A stretch of DNA of 64,000 nucleotides from Paenibacillus sp. FSL H8-0537 (GCF_038051995.1 NZ_CP150290.1:3834001-3898000), one strand, 5' to 3'; counted from the first letter of the stretch, positions 45,321 to 55,466 are shown. Notes: a model not told the origin generated them from the sequence alone. Translations and numbers: made by a program.

Positions 45321-48300
45321 CTACTTCCCAAACCTTGAAATCCCAAACCCTACAACGGTCCCCTCACCTTCTTTACTCTCAATATTCAGCCCTCGACCAT
45401 AAAGCCGAGTCAAGCGGCTATGCGTATTCAGCAGCCCAATCCCGCGATTTTCTCTTCCTGCCGGTTTCAACAACTGGCTAATCTGCTCCTCATCCATTCC
45501 AATCCCCGTATCCCTCACATAAAATTCCACCGTATCCGCTTGCTGTACAATACGAATGCCCAGCGTTCCACCCTTGCGCTGGCTTAGCAGTCCATGCCTG
45601 ACCGCATTCTCTACTAGCGGCTGAATGGTAAGCGGTGGAATCGGCATGCCCTTATCAACATCCGCCTGTATTTCCCACTCGACCTTAAGCCGCTCGCCAA
45701 AACGCTGCTGCTCAATATATAAATAATTTTCCACCAGCTCAAGCTCCCGCGACAGCGGTACCAGCTTGCCTGCGGTGAGAAAGTCAAAGCTAATACGCAG
45801 GTAAGATGTAAACGCTTCTGCTAGATTTCTCATCTTATCCGCATCAACTTCGCTTAACGCCAAAATCGAGTTCAAAGCATTAAACAGAAAATGCGGCTGG
45901 ATCTGCGCCTGCAAATAAGCGGCCTCCATGCTTAATCGTTCATTAACCGCTTGCTTGAGCGATGAAAGCGACCCCGCCCGATACCTTAGCTCCAGCGCAT
46001 CTACGGGCTTGGTAACATAATCGTTCGCTCCCGCCACAAAACCGGCATAAATGTCTTCCGGCTCGCTGCGCGCGGTCAGCAAAATAATCGGCAGCTCATA
46101 CAGCGTAAAACGCTCGCGAATTAACCGCGTCAATGCATACCCTGATATGCCGGGCATCATAACGTCTGCAATAACAAGGTCCCACTGCTCGCGGTGGAGC
46201 TTGTCCAATGCTTCTTGCGCGGAAAACGCCATTTCAATTTGGTACATATCCGCGGACAAAATATGAACCAGCACCTTAAGATTGACAGGATCATCATCAA
46301 CGGCCAGCACACGAATTCGTTCAGCACCTCCTTCAGACTTTAAAGCAGGCAGATCGACTTTGGTTAAATCATAACGGGCGGCTGCTATTGCGTCCGCTCC
46401 TGCTGCAAGCTGTGCGCCGACAGACGCCAGTGGTTCCGCTTCCTTTTTCACAAGAATCATCGGTTGAGTCAGCGCATCCTCCACACTCTCATCAAACACG
46501 GACAAGTTAAAGCTGAACATACTTCCCTTGCCCGGCTGGGATTGGACGAACAGCTCGCCGCCATGCAATTCGACCAAGTCCTTGCAGATACTTAGCCCGA
46601 GCCCAATTCCCCCTCTGCCAGAAGCGCCTTGCTCGTAGCGCTTGAAAGCACGCTTTTGCATCAACTCATCCATACCCACTCCTGTATCCGTCACACGTAT
46701 CTGCACTTGCCTGTTTATGAGCTCAGCAGCCAGCTCCACGCTTCCCTCTTGGGTGTATTTCAATGCATTGTGCACCAAATTAATAATAATCTGCACTAAT
46801 CGTTCTTCATCGGCATAAACACGCGGCAAATTTTCCTTCATGTCCATCCGCAGCTTAACCTTCGTGCCCTCGGTCAAAAACCGCAGCATATCCAGCACAC
46901 CAGCAGCTACTGACTGAACTTTCACCGCGGTCATTCGTACTTGAATCCTTTTATCCTGGAGCCTGACGACGTCCAGCAGATCATTCAGCATAAGCGACAT
47001 CCGGCGGCTGATCATAATGAGCAGCTCCATGTCGCGCTGGCTTTGCCCATCCAGCACGTGTTTTTTTCTTGTCAGCACGCTTTGGGCAATGTTCATAATG
47101 CCGTGCAGCGGCGTGCGCAGCTCATGCGACGTATTGGCGAGAAAACGATCCTTCAAGCGATTCGACTCCGCCAATTGGGCGTTGAGCGAAACATTTTCAT
47201 GCCAATTGTGATAATATCTTTTAAACCAATGGGCCGAGAAGCTGGTAATCGCAGCAATTAAATCGACCGGATAAAACATATATTGCGACGTTCCGGCGTA
47301 ATACACCGTTCCCCACAAAATATTATTAATGACACATACGACGGAAAATAAGAGAAATAATGCGCCTTCTGCCTGATTTAACACCATTTTCATAAAATAA
47401 TAGGTCGTCCAGAACAAAGGGAGGTAATACAGCAGCATGTATAGCCCCGATTCTATCGAATAAAGCACCAGCTCTAGCGGACCCATTGCGACAAAAATCG
47501 TATACGCCGCTAGTAGGCAGACGTAGCTATAAAACAACAGTCCTTTGCGGGTAACCCCAATAAAAGCCCTGCCCATCATGAGCAGAAAGAAAGAGAACCA
47601 TGCGTACGCATAAGCTTTCAGCTTCAACGTCCATCCAAAATCAGCAGGGATTAACTGGAATAAAAGCCCATGGTGATGGACGGCAACCGTCATGGCCGCT
47701 GCAATCATCATGAGAAAAAACATAATAAATTCTGTTTTTCGAACATTAATCAAATAAATGATCAGCGCATATAACGCATGCAGCAGGAAAATGACAATGA
47801 CGATTAGCTGAAAAGCACTGGAATAGGTATAGATTCGGTCAATGCCTTCCTCTGTGCCCATCTGTACAGAACGAATAATGCCGCCGTTCAGCGGCGCTTC
47901 ATAATTGGATGCTCGAATGAACAAATCCAGCTCCACTTGATTTTCACCGTCATAGCTCACCTTGAATGACTTATTTTCGGAAACATGTCCTTCCTGCCCC
48001 TCGTCAAGCTCACCGAACTTGGTCAGCAGCTCCCCGTTAATCTCCACCTCCGAAGCGGTATAAATGGATTGAAACCACACGCTAAGTGGCTCCACCGAAG
48101 GCCGATCGAGCAAAATCCGCACATAATACGTTCCGTATCCGTATGCCTCTTGAGCAGCATGGTCGAAGGCCGCATTCCATTTGCCCGGCACCTGGAGCAG
48201 CTGTCCCTTAACAGCGCTTTCTACATTAGACGCGCCAACCCATTGCCCCGCATAAAATAACCATTCTCCGTCCAGCAGAAATGGCTTGGATTCATCCAAT

Positions 48301-48449
48301 TCCACACCGCGCAAATCCAGCACGCCTTGCTTTACCGTTGGCGTTTTCTCTACGGTGAGCTGATTTTGCCAGCTCCAGCGCACAGCACTCAGCAGCAAAA
48401 CAAAAAATACTAAGTAAATGACGTGGCTTAACTTAATCTGTTTTCTCAA
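45321..48449 (-). CDS. Hybrid sensor kinase: 7TMR-DISM sensor, HisKA kinase, receiver, LytS-type kinase (copy 2)
   Basis: 1042 residues, equal in length to the protein at 19896-23024 and of the same domain order: jelly-roll sensor (LDGEWLFYAGQW), seven membrane helices, HisKA (NTSHELRTPLHG), HATPase_c, receiver (LAVDDDPVNLKVLVHIL, VIADVMMPG, VTKPVDALEL), then LytS-type core (AQIQPHFLFNALNSI) with HATPase_c. All catalytic residues are present in both kinase cores. The start is a TTG at 48449, 12 bases after GAGGGG. It lies 70 bases upstream of the GH74 gene, in the same direction, so it may be co-transcribed with or sense the same polysaccharide. No partner response regulator is adjacent. Confidence 0.9.
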   Translation of the reverse strand: MRKQIKLSHVIYLVFFVLLLSAVRWSWQNQLTVEKTPTVKQGVLDLRGVELDESKPFLLDGEWLFYAGQWVGASNVESAVKGQLLQVPGKWNAAFDHAAQEAYGYGTYYVRILLDRPSVEPLSVWFQSIYTASEVEINGELLTKFGELDEGQEGHVSENKSFKVSYDGENQVELDLFIRASNYEAPLNGGIIRSVQMGTEEGIDRIYTYSSAFQLIVIVIFLLHALYALIIYLINVRKTEFIMFFLMMIAAAMTVAVHHHGLLFQLIPADFGWTLKLKAYAYAWFSFFLLMMGRAFIGVTRKGLLFYSYVCLLAAYTIFVAMGPLELVLYSIESGLYMLLYYLPLFWTTYYFMKMVLNQAEGALFLLFSVVCVINNILWGTVYYAGTSQYMFYPVDLIAAITSFSAHWFKRYYHNWHENVSLNAQLAESNRLKDRFLANTSHELRTPLHGIMNIAQSVLTRKKHVLDGQSQRDMELLIMISRRMSLMLNDLLDVVRLQDKRIQVRMTAVKVQSVAAGVLDMLRFLTEGTKVKLRMDMKENLPRVYADEERLVQIIINLVHNALKYTQEGSVELAAELINRQVQIRVTDTGVGMDELMQKRAFKRYEQGASGRGGIGLGLSICKDLVELHGGELFVQSQPGKGSMFSFNLSVFDESVEDALTQPMILVKKEAEPLASVGAQLAAGADAIAAARYDLTKVDLPALKSEGGAERIRVLAVDDDPVNLKVLVHILSADMYQIEMAFSAQEALDKLHREQWDLVIADVMMPGISGYALTRLIRERFTLYELPIILLTARSEPEDIYAGFVAGANDYVTKPVDALELRYRAGSLSSLKQAVNERLSMEAAYLQAQIQPHFLFNALNSILALSEVDADKMRNLAEAFTSYLRISFDFLTAGKLVPLSRELELVENYLYIEQQRFGERLKVEWEIQADVDKGMPIPPLTIQPLVENAVRHGLLSQRKGGTLGIRIVQQADTVEFYVRDTGIGMDEEQISQLLKPAGRENRGIGLLNTHSRLTRLYGRGLNIESKEGEGTVVGFGISRFGK

Positions 48450-48592
48450 AATGATTATAAACCCCTCATTTACCGTTACATTCTATTTCTCTCAAATATA
48501 GCGCATGCTGCTAAAAATGAAAATAGTGGGAATCATAGCTGCTGCCTGGAGCGTTGCCCATAACCTTGATTCAGCAATCTCAACGAATGCAA

Positions 48593-48632
48593 AAAGGGAA
48601 GCCCGCTTCCTTCCGGCTTCCCTTTCTTATAC
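48593..48632 (-). terminator. Terminator after the AraC/GyrI-like gene
   Basis: GGGAAGCC pairs with GGCTTCCC around an 11-base loop, and on the minus strand TTTTTGC follows. Confidence 0.7.
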
Positions 48633-48653
48633 GCTGCATCAATCGCTACTGTC

Positions 48654-49523
48654 TTACATCCGCTTTCTGACCGGTATCCATATTTCACTTCTAAACGCTG
48701 CGGACGTGACGTCCTTGTTCTCATTCCACAAAAGCTCCGGCCCCTCCACTTGCTCATAGCTGGAAGACGGGAACCACTCCGAATAAATGCGGCCCCAAAT
48801 TTCTTGAAGCGTACCCGGGAATGGCCCGACTGCTTCAAATGCGGCCCAGGAAGATGCTGCAACCTCCAATTGTGAAAATGGCTCCGGACACGCGAGCGTT
48901 GTGGCCACGCCAATATAATGGTCCAGCTCGCCCTTCTCCTCCATCCGGCCTTCCGAGAAATTCGCCGAGCCGCTAATCATGCCATAAGGCTCGCTATTGG
49001 ATAGCTGCTTGAGCGCTGTTATCTTTTGCTCGTCCAAGCTTTGCCACATTGCCGCGATTTCCGGGTTAACCCCGTTAAACTGGATGGGCACCCGCTTGTG
49101 AATGCCGACGATGCGAAAACCCGCTTTTTCCTCGATGCGATAATTCATTTCGACTCCTCCTTTAACGATTAACTGGAAGGTCATGCGAGGGCAAACCTTT
49201 AACGATGGTCCGCTGCTTCTTGCTTCGGATGGCGTAACCCCATGATAAAGCTGAAACGCCTTCGTAAATGCGTCCGGTGATTGATAGCCATATTTCATCG
49301 CAACGTCGATGACTTTAACCTGGCTTTGCTGCAGCTCAAAGGCAGCCAGCGTTAGACGCCGGCGGCGAATGTACTCCGACATCGTAAGCCCAGCAAGGAA
49401 TGAGAACATTCGCTTAAAATGATATTCCGAGCATAACGCCCGCCTTGCCGCCTCTTTAAAATCAATCTCCTCCGTCAAATGTTCTTCAATATAGGCCAAT
49501 GCACGGTTCATGTGCTCAAGCAT
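48654..49523 (-). CDS. AraC-family regulator with GyrI-like effector-binding domain
   Basis: 289 residues. The N-terminal double helix-turn-helix (1-100: [42 protein letters not shown]) is followed by a GyrI-like/BmrR-type effector domain (about 120-289: [45 protein letters not shown]). Such two-domain proteins bind small hydrophobic ligands and activate nearby genes. GGAGGG is 9 bases before the ATG at 49523. Confidence 0.9.
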   Translation of the reverse strand: MLEHMNRALAYIEEHLTEEIDFKEAARRALCSEYHFKRMFSFLAGLTMSEYIRRRRLTLAAFELQQSQVKVIDVAMKYGYQSPDAFTKAFQLYHGVTPSEARSSGPSLKVCPRMTFQLIVKGGVEMNYRIEEKAGFRIVGIHKRVPIQFNGVNPEIAAMWQSLDEQKITALKQLSNSEPYGMISGSANFSEGRMEEKGELDHYIGVATTLACPEPFSQLEVAASSWAAFEAVGPFPGTLQEIWGRIYSEWFPSSSYEQVEGPELLWNENKDVTSAAFRSEIWIPVRKRM

Positions 49524-49621
49524 CTTTAGTTGCCCTCCCTTCCACACTTGTAGAGTATCAAATTCGCCCCGAAGGAGTCCGACAGTTCATGCACCAAATT
49601 GACGGGTTCGTTTAAGGTTTT

Positions 49622-50143
49622 TTAACAATCAAACGTAATAATCAGACGTAGCTCTGATGGTTCTCTCCTTCCAACCAAACGGTTGACGACATCCAAGAAA
49701 GCACGGCTGCATTCCATATAATTTACGGTATCCATATAAACTTTTCCGTCCATCGTTTCGTCTTCGAATTCAAACACTTGGTTCCAATCGTATTCTAAGA
49801 TTTCTTTGGCGGTAAACCAAGTAGTACTGTGATACTCACCATATTTCATTTGAAGCCGAATTTCAGGACTAACATCGTCAGGCAATCCGCGCGGCTCACT
49901 AATAAAAGGCATTTGGTCAGGGTTCCGAATATTGGCGAGAATGGCGAAGAGATCATAATTCCTATCTTTAAAAATCATATCCTCCCTCTCGACTACCCAA
50001 GGCGCCTCTTCGTTACGTTCTGGATACAGAATGGCCCAGCGGCTTCTAGTCCATTTATCAATTGAAATCCATGTTTCTGTATCATCTAAGCCCGCATACC
50101 GATACATTTTTTGCTCTACAAAACAATGAATATCCGTCCCCAT
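49622..50143 (-). CDS. Conserved hypothetical protein, MGTDIH-type
   Basis: 173 residues, acidic, soluble. It starts with the distinctive MGTDIHCFVEQK and contains RNYDLFAILANIR and FISEPRGLPDDVSP, which I recognise as a conserved family of unknown function found in phages and bacteria. GGAGG is 6 bases before the ATG. It is next to a DMP19-like and a SUKH gene on the same strand. Confidence 0.8.
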   Translation of the reverse strand: MGTDIHCFVEQKMYRYAGLDDTETWISIDKWTRSRWAILYPERNEEAPWVVEREDMIFKDRNYDLFAILANIRNPDQMPFISEPRGLPDDVSPEIRLQMKYGEYHSTTWFTAKEILEYDWNQVFEFEDETMDGKVYMDTVNYMECSRAFLDVVNRLVGRREPSELRLIITFDC

Positions 50144-50158
50144 CTATTTCCTCCATGA

Positions 50159-50557
50159 TTAAGGCTTCAACTGCAACAAAAGATGATAATGCGCATAAGC
50201 CTTCTCGGACAGCTTATCCTCATCCGCCCAAAACTGCTCATCCTGCTCTTCGAGCGCATCGCTCTCTTCCTCCGTCAGCACCTTCGGGATGTCCCAAAGC
50301 GCTTCCAATCGCGGATCATCCTTATAGGCATCAATCACCGCATAGCAGCCTGTGAGAATATCCAGCGCTTTTGGCGCTGCAATTGTGTTTAAAGCACGAA
50401 CGGCGTGCAAATAAGCTTCATATCCCCAGTTGCAAAAAAACTGCAAAAATCCGCCGTTATACATATCGGCTTCCAGCAGCCATAAAGCCGCGACTTCCTG
50501 CTCAGCCTCCGTTAGGGAGCCCCAATCTCCGCCAGCCTGATTTTTCTTGTCCGTCAT
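50159..50557 (-). CDS. DMP19/DUF4375-like protein
   Basis: 132 residues, very acidic. LTEAEQEVAALWLLEADMYNGGFLQFFCNWG is the hallmark of the DUF4375/DMP19 family; DMP19 of Neisseria mimics DNA and binds a regulator. GGAG lies 9 bases before the ATG and 3 bases further is a GTG that may be used. The stop of the upstream SUKH gene directly abuts the start, so they are co-translated. Confidence 0.8.
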   Translation of the reverse strand: MTDKKNQAGGDWGSLTEAEQEVAALWLLEADMYNGGFLQFFCNWGYEAYLHAVRALNTIAAPKALDILTGCYAVIDAYKDDPRLEALWDIPKVLTEEESDALEEQDEQFWADEDKLSEKAYAHYHLLLQLKP

Positions 50558-50560
50558 CAC

Positions 50561-51004
50561 TCACCACTCCAAAAAACAATCCTCAATCAGCGCCTCAAAT
50601 GAGTCTGCCAGTGGCTTCATTTCCCCATTATCGTGATAGCAGATGAGAACCTGCCCAGCCGGATTAATGATAATAGGATCGCCGGAGCCATCCATTGATA
50701 TCACATAGCTGCTCTCCAAAAGCTCGGCAAGTAAACTTCCTTCAAACTGCTCTCGAAACTCCAGCGTCAAATCAACAACCGTTTCTTTTCCAATGCTGGA
50801 GCCATTCGAGAACGCATGAACAGCCAGACCCGCATACGCACCGCCAAATTTCTGAATAAAATGAACATAGTCCGCATGAAAGCTTACATTCAGCCGCTCC
50901 TGTGCCATTGCGATTTCTTCTTGGCTGGCAGCAATGCCGACTAAAGAAAGATTATCCTCCCGATAAAGGAACGCCTTTAGTCGTTCCATAAGCTCTTCTT
51001 TCAT
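50561..51004 (-). CDS. SMI1/KNR4 (SUKH)-domain protein
   Basis: 147 residues of the SUKH fold (GIAASQEEIAMAQERLNVSF, YVHFIQKFGGAY, DPIIINPAGQVLICYHDNGE). In bacteria SUKH proteins are often immunity proteins for toxins. The start at 51004 gives the usual domain length and follows AAGGAGG, though spacing is long (11 bases); an in-frame ATG at 51157 would add 51 residues without a ribosome site. It leads a cluster with the DMP19-like and MGTDIH-type genes. Confidence 0.75.
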   Translation of the reverse strand: MKEELMERLKAFLYREDNLSLVGIAASQEEIAMAQERLNVSFHADYVHFIQKFGGAYAGLAVHAFSNGSSIGKETVVDLTLEFREQFEGSLLAELLESSYVISMDGSGDPIIINPAGQVLICYHDNGEMKPLADSFEALIEDCFLEW

Positions 51005-51224
51005 ATTATCCATGCCCTCCTTGCCGATAATAACCAGCTTCTGTTTCATTTTAGCTTCTACTATTCCTGCTTCCTGCTCACCATGCTCTTGCTTCCTATT
51101 GTACCATCCTATTAGCGTATTCCACCAATTCTTCCTCCCCGATTTGCCTTTTTCCATGCGTTGCTATTAAGCTTAGGTTTGAAGGGCATTCTACATCATT
51201 TATACTAGACAAGGAGTCTACATA

Positions 51225-52094
51225 ATGGATAAAAAACGGATGAAAGCGCTCAAAAAGCTGTATAAGTATGCCAATTCCCACTACGATCCAGATCGCAGCA
51301 TCAGTTTATATAACACGGATATTTTGGAGCCAAGTGAGCGTGAACTGCTTGAGCATTATAAGTGGGAAGCTAATAAAATCGAGCTGCTTACCCATGACGA
51401 GCTGAACCGCAAGCTCATTTCGCTTCAATCCATTGAAGCATTTTCATGGGGCAGCATTACTGGCGTATTCATTGCCGGCGTCGGCGGCAGCTTTCCAGCA
51501 GGTATCTCTTCTTTAATGAACTATAAACAGATGATTTATATGCAGGAGCATCCGTATGAGCAGGCGGAGCGTTTCGTATGCTGCAAATATTGCGGATTCA
51601 GCAAAGACCAGTACGAGCATCTAACGTATATTCGGTACGCCATTCATTTGGGCAATGCTTATGATTCGACAGTGGGCGCATACGCCCATTTGACCGAGCT
51701 AGCTGAGTTGACTGAGCATGGCCCCATTGTTCCAACGGCTGAGGATATTCAAAAGTTCACCCAGCTTCTGCACTTCATTGATGAAGCCCAGGACGATGAA
51801 ACGCCCGGCAAATTGGAGAAGCGCCTTACCGCAGCGAAGCTTCTGAAAGGAACACCTGGCATGCGCCGCAGCATTCTGAAATCCCTAGCATCGGTAGGGG
51901 TACTGCCCAATACGGTTCTCCCCCTCACTCCTGATTCTTGGACGAATATGGAGGACATTTTGAACGGCGAGCTTCAGCTAAGCAATACGAAAGGACGCTC
52001 CGATATGGAGATGCCATGGGCAGGCTGGAAGGGCGAGCTAGGCGTAGACTGGGATAAAGCGCGGCAGCTGTTCGGGGAATATATTTCAGGCTAA
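51225..52094 (+). CDS. Conserved hypothetical protein with CxxC zinc-ribbon-like motif
   Basis: 289 residues. A hydrophobic Gly-rich stretch (WGSITGVFIAGVGGSFPAGI, about residues 75-100) is followed by CCKYCGF, a possible half zinc site, and a long helical C-terminal part. I do not recognise the family. AAGGAG is 8 bases before the ATG. It is divergent from the SUKH cluster. Confidence 0.75.
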   Translation: MDKKRMKALKKLYKYANSHYDPDRSISLYNTDILEPSERELLEHYKWEANKIELLTHDELNRKLISLQSIEAFSWGSITGVFIAGVGGSFPAGISSLMNYKQMIYMQEHPYEQAERFVCCKYCGFSKDQYEHLTYIRYAIHLGNAYDSTVGAYAHLTELAELTEHGPIVPTAEDIQKFTQLLHFIDEAQDDETPGKLEKRLTAAKLLKGTPGMRRSILKSLASVGVLPNTVLPLTPDSWTNMEDILNGELQLSNTKGRSDMEMPWAGWKGELGVDWDKARQLFGEYISG

Positions 52095-52127
52095 TCATAT
52101 GCAAAACTATTCGGAATTGACCAAAAT

Positions 52128-53198
52128 ATGCCGCGAAAGCAGGGTGTAGCTATGCAGGTACAAATGGTTGAAAAAATAATTGCGGAATGGGCGTCAGTGA
52201 ACGCCGATGCCCTTGGTTTAGAGCCAAATCATATCCATGCGTCATATATTTATAACCCTGGAGGCTTCGGCAACTTGTCTGTCCGGCTTACGGACGGCCA
52301 CACTCAGCTTCATGTCAAGCTGGCCCCACCTAGCAAGGCTGCGCGTCTGCGGCAATGGGCGGGCGTCAGTGATTATCTTGCCGAGAACTACACCGCGCCC
52401 AGGCTGGTCCATGCAATTGAGTACGAATTCGTGCCGGGATATCCCTACGGACTCGTTTTTGAATTTATCGAGAAAGCGATCCCGCTTATGGAAACACGGA
52501 ATCCTGAGGTTACGCTAACGGGGGTCATAGAGACCGTCGCTAAGCTCCATCGCGACGAACGTCTTCGCGGAATGCTGCCTAAGGCTGAGACTCGCAATTA
52601 TGCGGAGGCGTTCGAGGACGAGTATATTACCCGGTTTACGGAGGATCTCGAAGAAATCCGAAATTCGCGCGAGCTGCTCCGTGATTTTGTATCGGACGAG
52701 ACGATTTTGTGGTTTGGGGAAGAGGTTCAGAGGCTGCGGGATATCGTTCGGCACACCCCAGCATTTCTACACCCTGCGAGCGATGTTGTTCATAACGATC
52801 TGAACAGCAACAACGTATTAACATGCGACAATTACGGCTTCCGGATAATCGACTGGGACGACCTAACTGGCCAGGGCGATGCGGCGATGGACTACTCGGT
52901 ACTGCTTTGGCCATTAACGAAGGATCCGTCGTGGTCGGTATGAAGAGATAAAGTTCGGGCAGAAGCGGGGACTGCGGCCCTCGAACGGTTGGAGCTATAT
53001 TTTCGGGCGAAGCTGCTTGATGACGTCATCGACGTGCTGGCTGATTATGTAGAGGCTGAGAAGGTTCCAGAACATCGGGAGGAAGCTCAGCGCACGACAA
53101 GGGCTATGCATCTTCATTCGTATCCGCAGTATCTCGCCAAATACGGTTTTGATAGTGGACAGCACTTCGCAAAAAAAAAAAGAGGCTCCGAATTCTAG
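52128..53198 (+). pseudogene. Aminoglycoside phosphotransferase-like (APH/choline kinase fold) gene broken by an in-frame TGA
   Basis: The frame runs 271 codons with the APH motifs VHNDLNSNNVL (catalytic loop) and IDWDD (metal site), then meets TGA at 52941-52943. The same frame continues without shift for 84 codons (RDKVRAEAGTAALERLELYF and on) to a TAG at 53196-53198, reading like the normal C-terminal domain. A single base change has therefore split the gene. The truncated product keeps the catalytic loop but loses the substrate-binding helices. An alternative start at 52152 (AGGGTG upstream) is possible. Confidence 0.75.
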
Positions 53199-53272
53199 AG
53201 TCCTTCCTCTGTATAAGGCCATTATTATGTAACCGAATACAAATGGTTATATTTTGTCATCGTGGAGGGCTT

Positions 53273-53448
53273 ATGTTGGAACTGGCAGAGCTTGTGGAAC
53301 CCGGCGAGAAAAGCTTGTATGCGAATGCCGCGGAGCGGATTTTGCGTTCGTTGGCGAATTATGCAACTTGAGAGCAGCTGGAGCATGAGGCTATTTTATT
53401 GCAGGGCACGGGCGGTGGAAACAGCTGTATCGATGTATCGCTAATCAA
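53273..53448 (+). pseudogene. Fragment of a GH88 unsaturated glucuronyl hydrolase gene
   Basis: LAELVEPGEKSLYANAAERI and EAILLQGTGGGNSCIDVSLI match the C-terminal part of GH88 enzymes (the LLxGTG...DVSLIYGDYY region). A TGA at 53369-53371 interrupts it and both ends of the gene are missing. Confidence 0.6.
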
Positions 53449-53707
53449 TAGAGATAAATGGCATAGGACCATTTGATGAGTTCCGCAATCGTCGATCCCG
53501 ATGTGCCACTTCGTCTCCTTGCCTGGACGATTCCGTCTCCGGAGCTTCCCACGACCAGACGGAAATGATTGGCGCATGTCCTTCGCCAGTAGTATATAGC
53601 GTAGGGTTATAGTAACGTACGCCATTTTCAAAAAGAGTCTGAAAAGACGTTATGTCGGCATCGGCGATCTCTATCGCCAGCATCTCTATTTCTTGCATAG
53701 CTTTCAT
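53441..53707 (-). CDS. Small hypothetical protein
   Basis: 88 residues beginning MKAMQEIEMLAIEIADADIT and containing FENGVRYYNPTLYTTGEGHAPIISVWSWE. AAGGAGG sits 9 bases upstream of the ATG, an argument that it is real or recently was. The C-terminal 30 residues are unusually rich in Arg, Ser and Glu, suggesting a frameshift near WSWEAPE. It faces the GH88 remnant. No family is recognised. Confidence 0.4.
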   Translation of the reverse strand: MKAMQEIEMLAIEIADADITSFQTLFENGVRYYNPTLYTTGEGHAPIISVWSWEAPETESSRQGDEVAHRDRRLRNSSNGPMPFISID

Positions 53708-53950
53708 GGCAATGGCCCTCCTTCCCAATAGTCAATCAGTTCAGATTATTTAAGAACGTTCGTCACTATCCGGCACGATCAAATCCAGTCTGTGGGGGAA
53801 CTGACCAACCCAACATCCTTAAAAATAAATTTGCTACGCTATCATACTTAAAACAAGGACTTTTCCCTACCCCATTATAAATAGAACTTGTAGACTATAA
53901 GTTACATCATTACTAAGATAACGATATTTTCTGAGCATTCTAATTCCTCT

Positions 53951-55396
53951 CACTAGTGTTGCATAAACGTTCAGATACATTTAGTTAGAAAATTCAGAAA
54001 TTAATATCGCTGTTTAAAAATCAAAAGATAGAACTGCCCTTAAAGGTATTTCTATCCACTTGGTAATTTATGTATGTTAGACTGGGTATCGTCTGTCTAC
54101 TCTTCGCTTTCGTTCTTACGAGGAATCCTTACGTCTTCTTCCGACCGACTTTCGGCTGGGTGGTCGTTTCATACGATTCAACCATTGTCCATAAGGTTTC
54201 CACAACAGTGCTTTGAGCCAGCGGCTTAGTTGCAACAACGAGTGTGTGACTTCGACTTCTCGCTTCGTTAGCGCAAGCAAACAAAAGGCAATGAGTGCGA
54301 TCCACACTTGGTTTCGAACGGCTTCCTCGCTTGTTCCATAGAAATGCTTGAGTCGCAGATGTTGTTTCATCCACTTGAAAAACGTCTCGATTGCCCAGCG
54401 ACTACGGTACATATCTGAGATTTCATCACACGTCAGATCAAAACGATTCGTCACGAGAATGAGCAGGTTTCCTTCGGAGTCTGCTGTTTCAACCATGCGA
54501 AATACGTGGTTGGTACGCTTTTGAGCAGAGCCTATACGTACCTTCTCGTCCATGGTTACCTTACTGCCTGTTGGGATTTCAAAGCTCTCTAATGGTTCAA
54601 TAACCGCATTGATCTTAAGGCGAGTAACGAAGTGAATGCCGCGTTTAGAATAAGAGTCAAAAGCTTCGTAGTCCACATATCCACGGTCAAAGACGTATGT
54701 CATGCCTTCCTCATTTATGAGCGAATCCATCTGTGTACGATCATTTTTCTTGGCTTCCGTAATTGTGGCTCGTTCTGGTACAACATCGTCTACATCAACA
54801 AAAGCTAAACGTAAATGAAGCTTAATACCGGCTTTGGTCTTCCGGAAGCTTGCCCACTTGAATTGCTGTAGACACAGTGAAACGGTGGTCGAGTCGATCA
54901 CTTTCATCGCGGTCCGTTTATCTGGAGAAGTACGGTGCGACAAGACTTTCGCAGCCAACTGCTCGAATACGTGCTGAAGTAGGCCGGGATCGACTTGGTT
55001 ATGTTTGCGACAAAGTTGAGTTGCGGAGATCGATGAGAATCCAAGTTCCCGCTGGAATTCAAGGTTACTGACATCATCAGCAATGTCCCGTAGACTTTCG
55101 CGGTTTTGCAACTGAGCATGCAGGAAAAGCTTGCAGTAAGCGATTGTCGTCAGCTTTTTGACATACTTGTCTTGGCCGCTTTCAGCGATGGAATCTTTGA
55201 ACGATTTCGTAATAATAGGTGAAATCCATTTACCAAATGAAGAAAATAGGGTATCCTTATCCATGCGATTGGTCCTTTTTAGTGGATTATGGACAGGAAC
55301 TACCTGCCATTCCATTGTAAAGGATCTTTTTTATGTCTAGGTACAGTAATTACAGAAAACATTGAAAATTCAGAGAACATTTATGCAACGCTAGTG
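53951..55396 (-). mobile_element. Insertion sequence of the IS4 family, apparently complete
   Basis: Imperfect terminal inverted repeats of about 22 bases bound the element: CACTAGTGTTGCATAAACGT at the left and its near complement at the right (two mismatches). One transposase gene fills it on the minus strand. No clear target duplication was visible. Confidence 0.75.
54116..55264 (-). CDS. IS4-family transposase
   Basis: 382 residues with a DDE catalytic core: first Asp in MKVIDSTTVSL, second Asp in YVFDRGYVDYEAFD, and the Glu in YRSRWAIETFFKWMKQHL (the YREK-like signature of IS4 enzymes). The ATG at 55264 follows AAAGGA; the start at 55315 is less likely. The gene is intact, so the element may still move. 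Confidence 0.88.
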   Translation of the reverse strand: MDKDTLFSSFGKWISPIITKSFKDSIAESGQDKYVKKLTTIAYCKLFLHAQLQNRESLRDIADDVSNLEFQRELGFSSISATQLCRKHNQVDPGLLQHVFEQLAAKVLSHRTSPDKRTAMKVIDSTTVSLCLQQFKWASFRKTKAGIKLHLRLAFVDVDDVVPERATITEAKKNDRTQMDSLINEEGMTYVFDRGYVDYEAFDSYSKRGIHFVTRLKINAVIEPLESFEIPTGSKVTMDEKVRIGSAQKRTNHVFRMVETADSEGNLLILVTNRFDLTCDEISDMYRSRWAIETFFKWMKQHLRLKHFYGTSEEAVRNQVWIALIAFCLLALTKREVEVTHSLLQLSRWLKALLWKPYGQWLNRMKRPPSRKSVGRRRKDSS

Positions 55397-55422
55397 ACTT
55401 CATTTCCATAATTTCCGAAATA

Positions 55423-55466
55423 AAAATCAGCCGCTGCCTAATAATTTGGCAGCGGCTGATTAAGTT
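55423..55466 (+). terminator. Strong terminator downstream of the IS element
   Basis: AATCAGCCGCTGCC and GGCAGCGGCTGATT form a perfect 14-bp stem with a 9-base loop, followed by AAGTTTTGTTTTC. Confidence 0.85.

Noticed and set aside
52941..52943. TGA in the phosphotransferase gene as selenocysteine
   Set aside because: No hairpin of SECIS type was noticed directly after it and the position is not at a redox site; a nonsense change is simpler.
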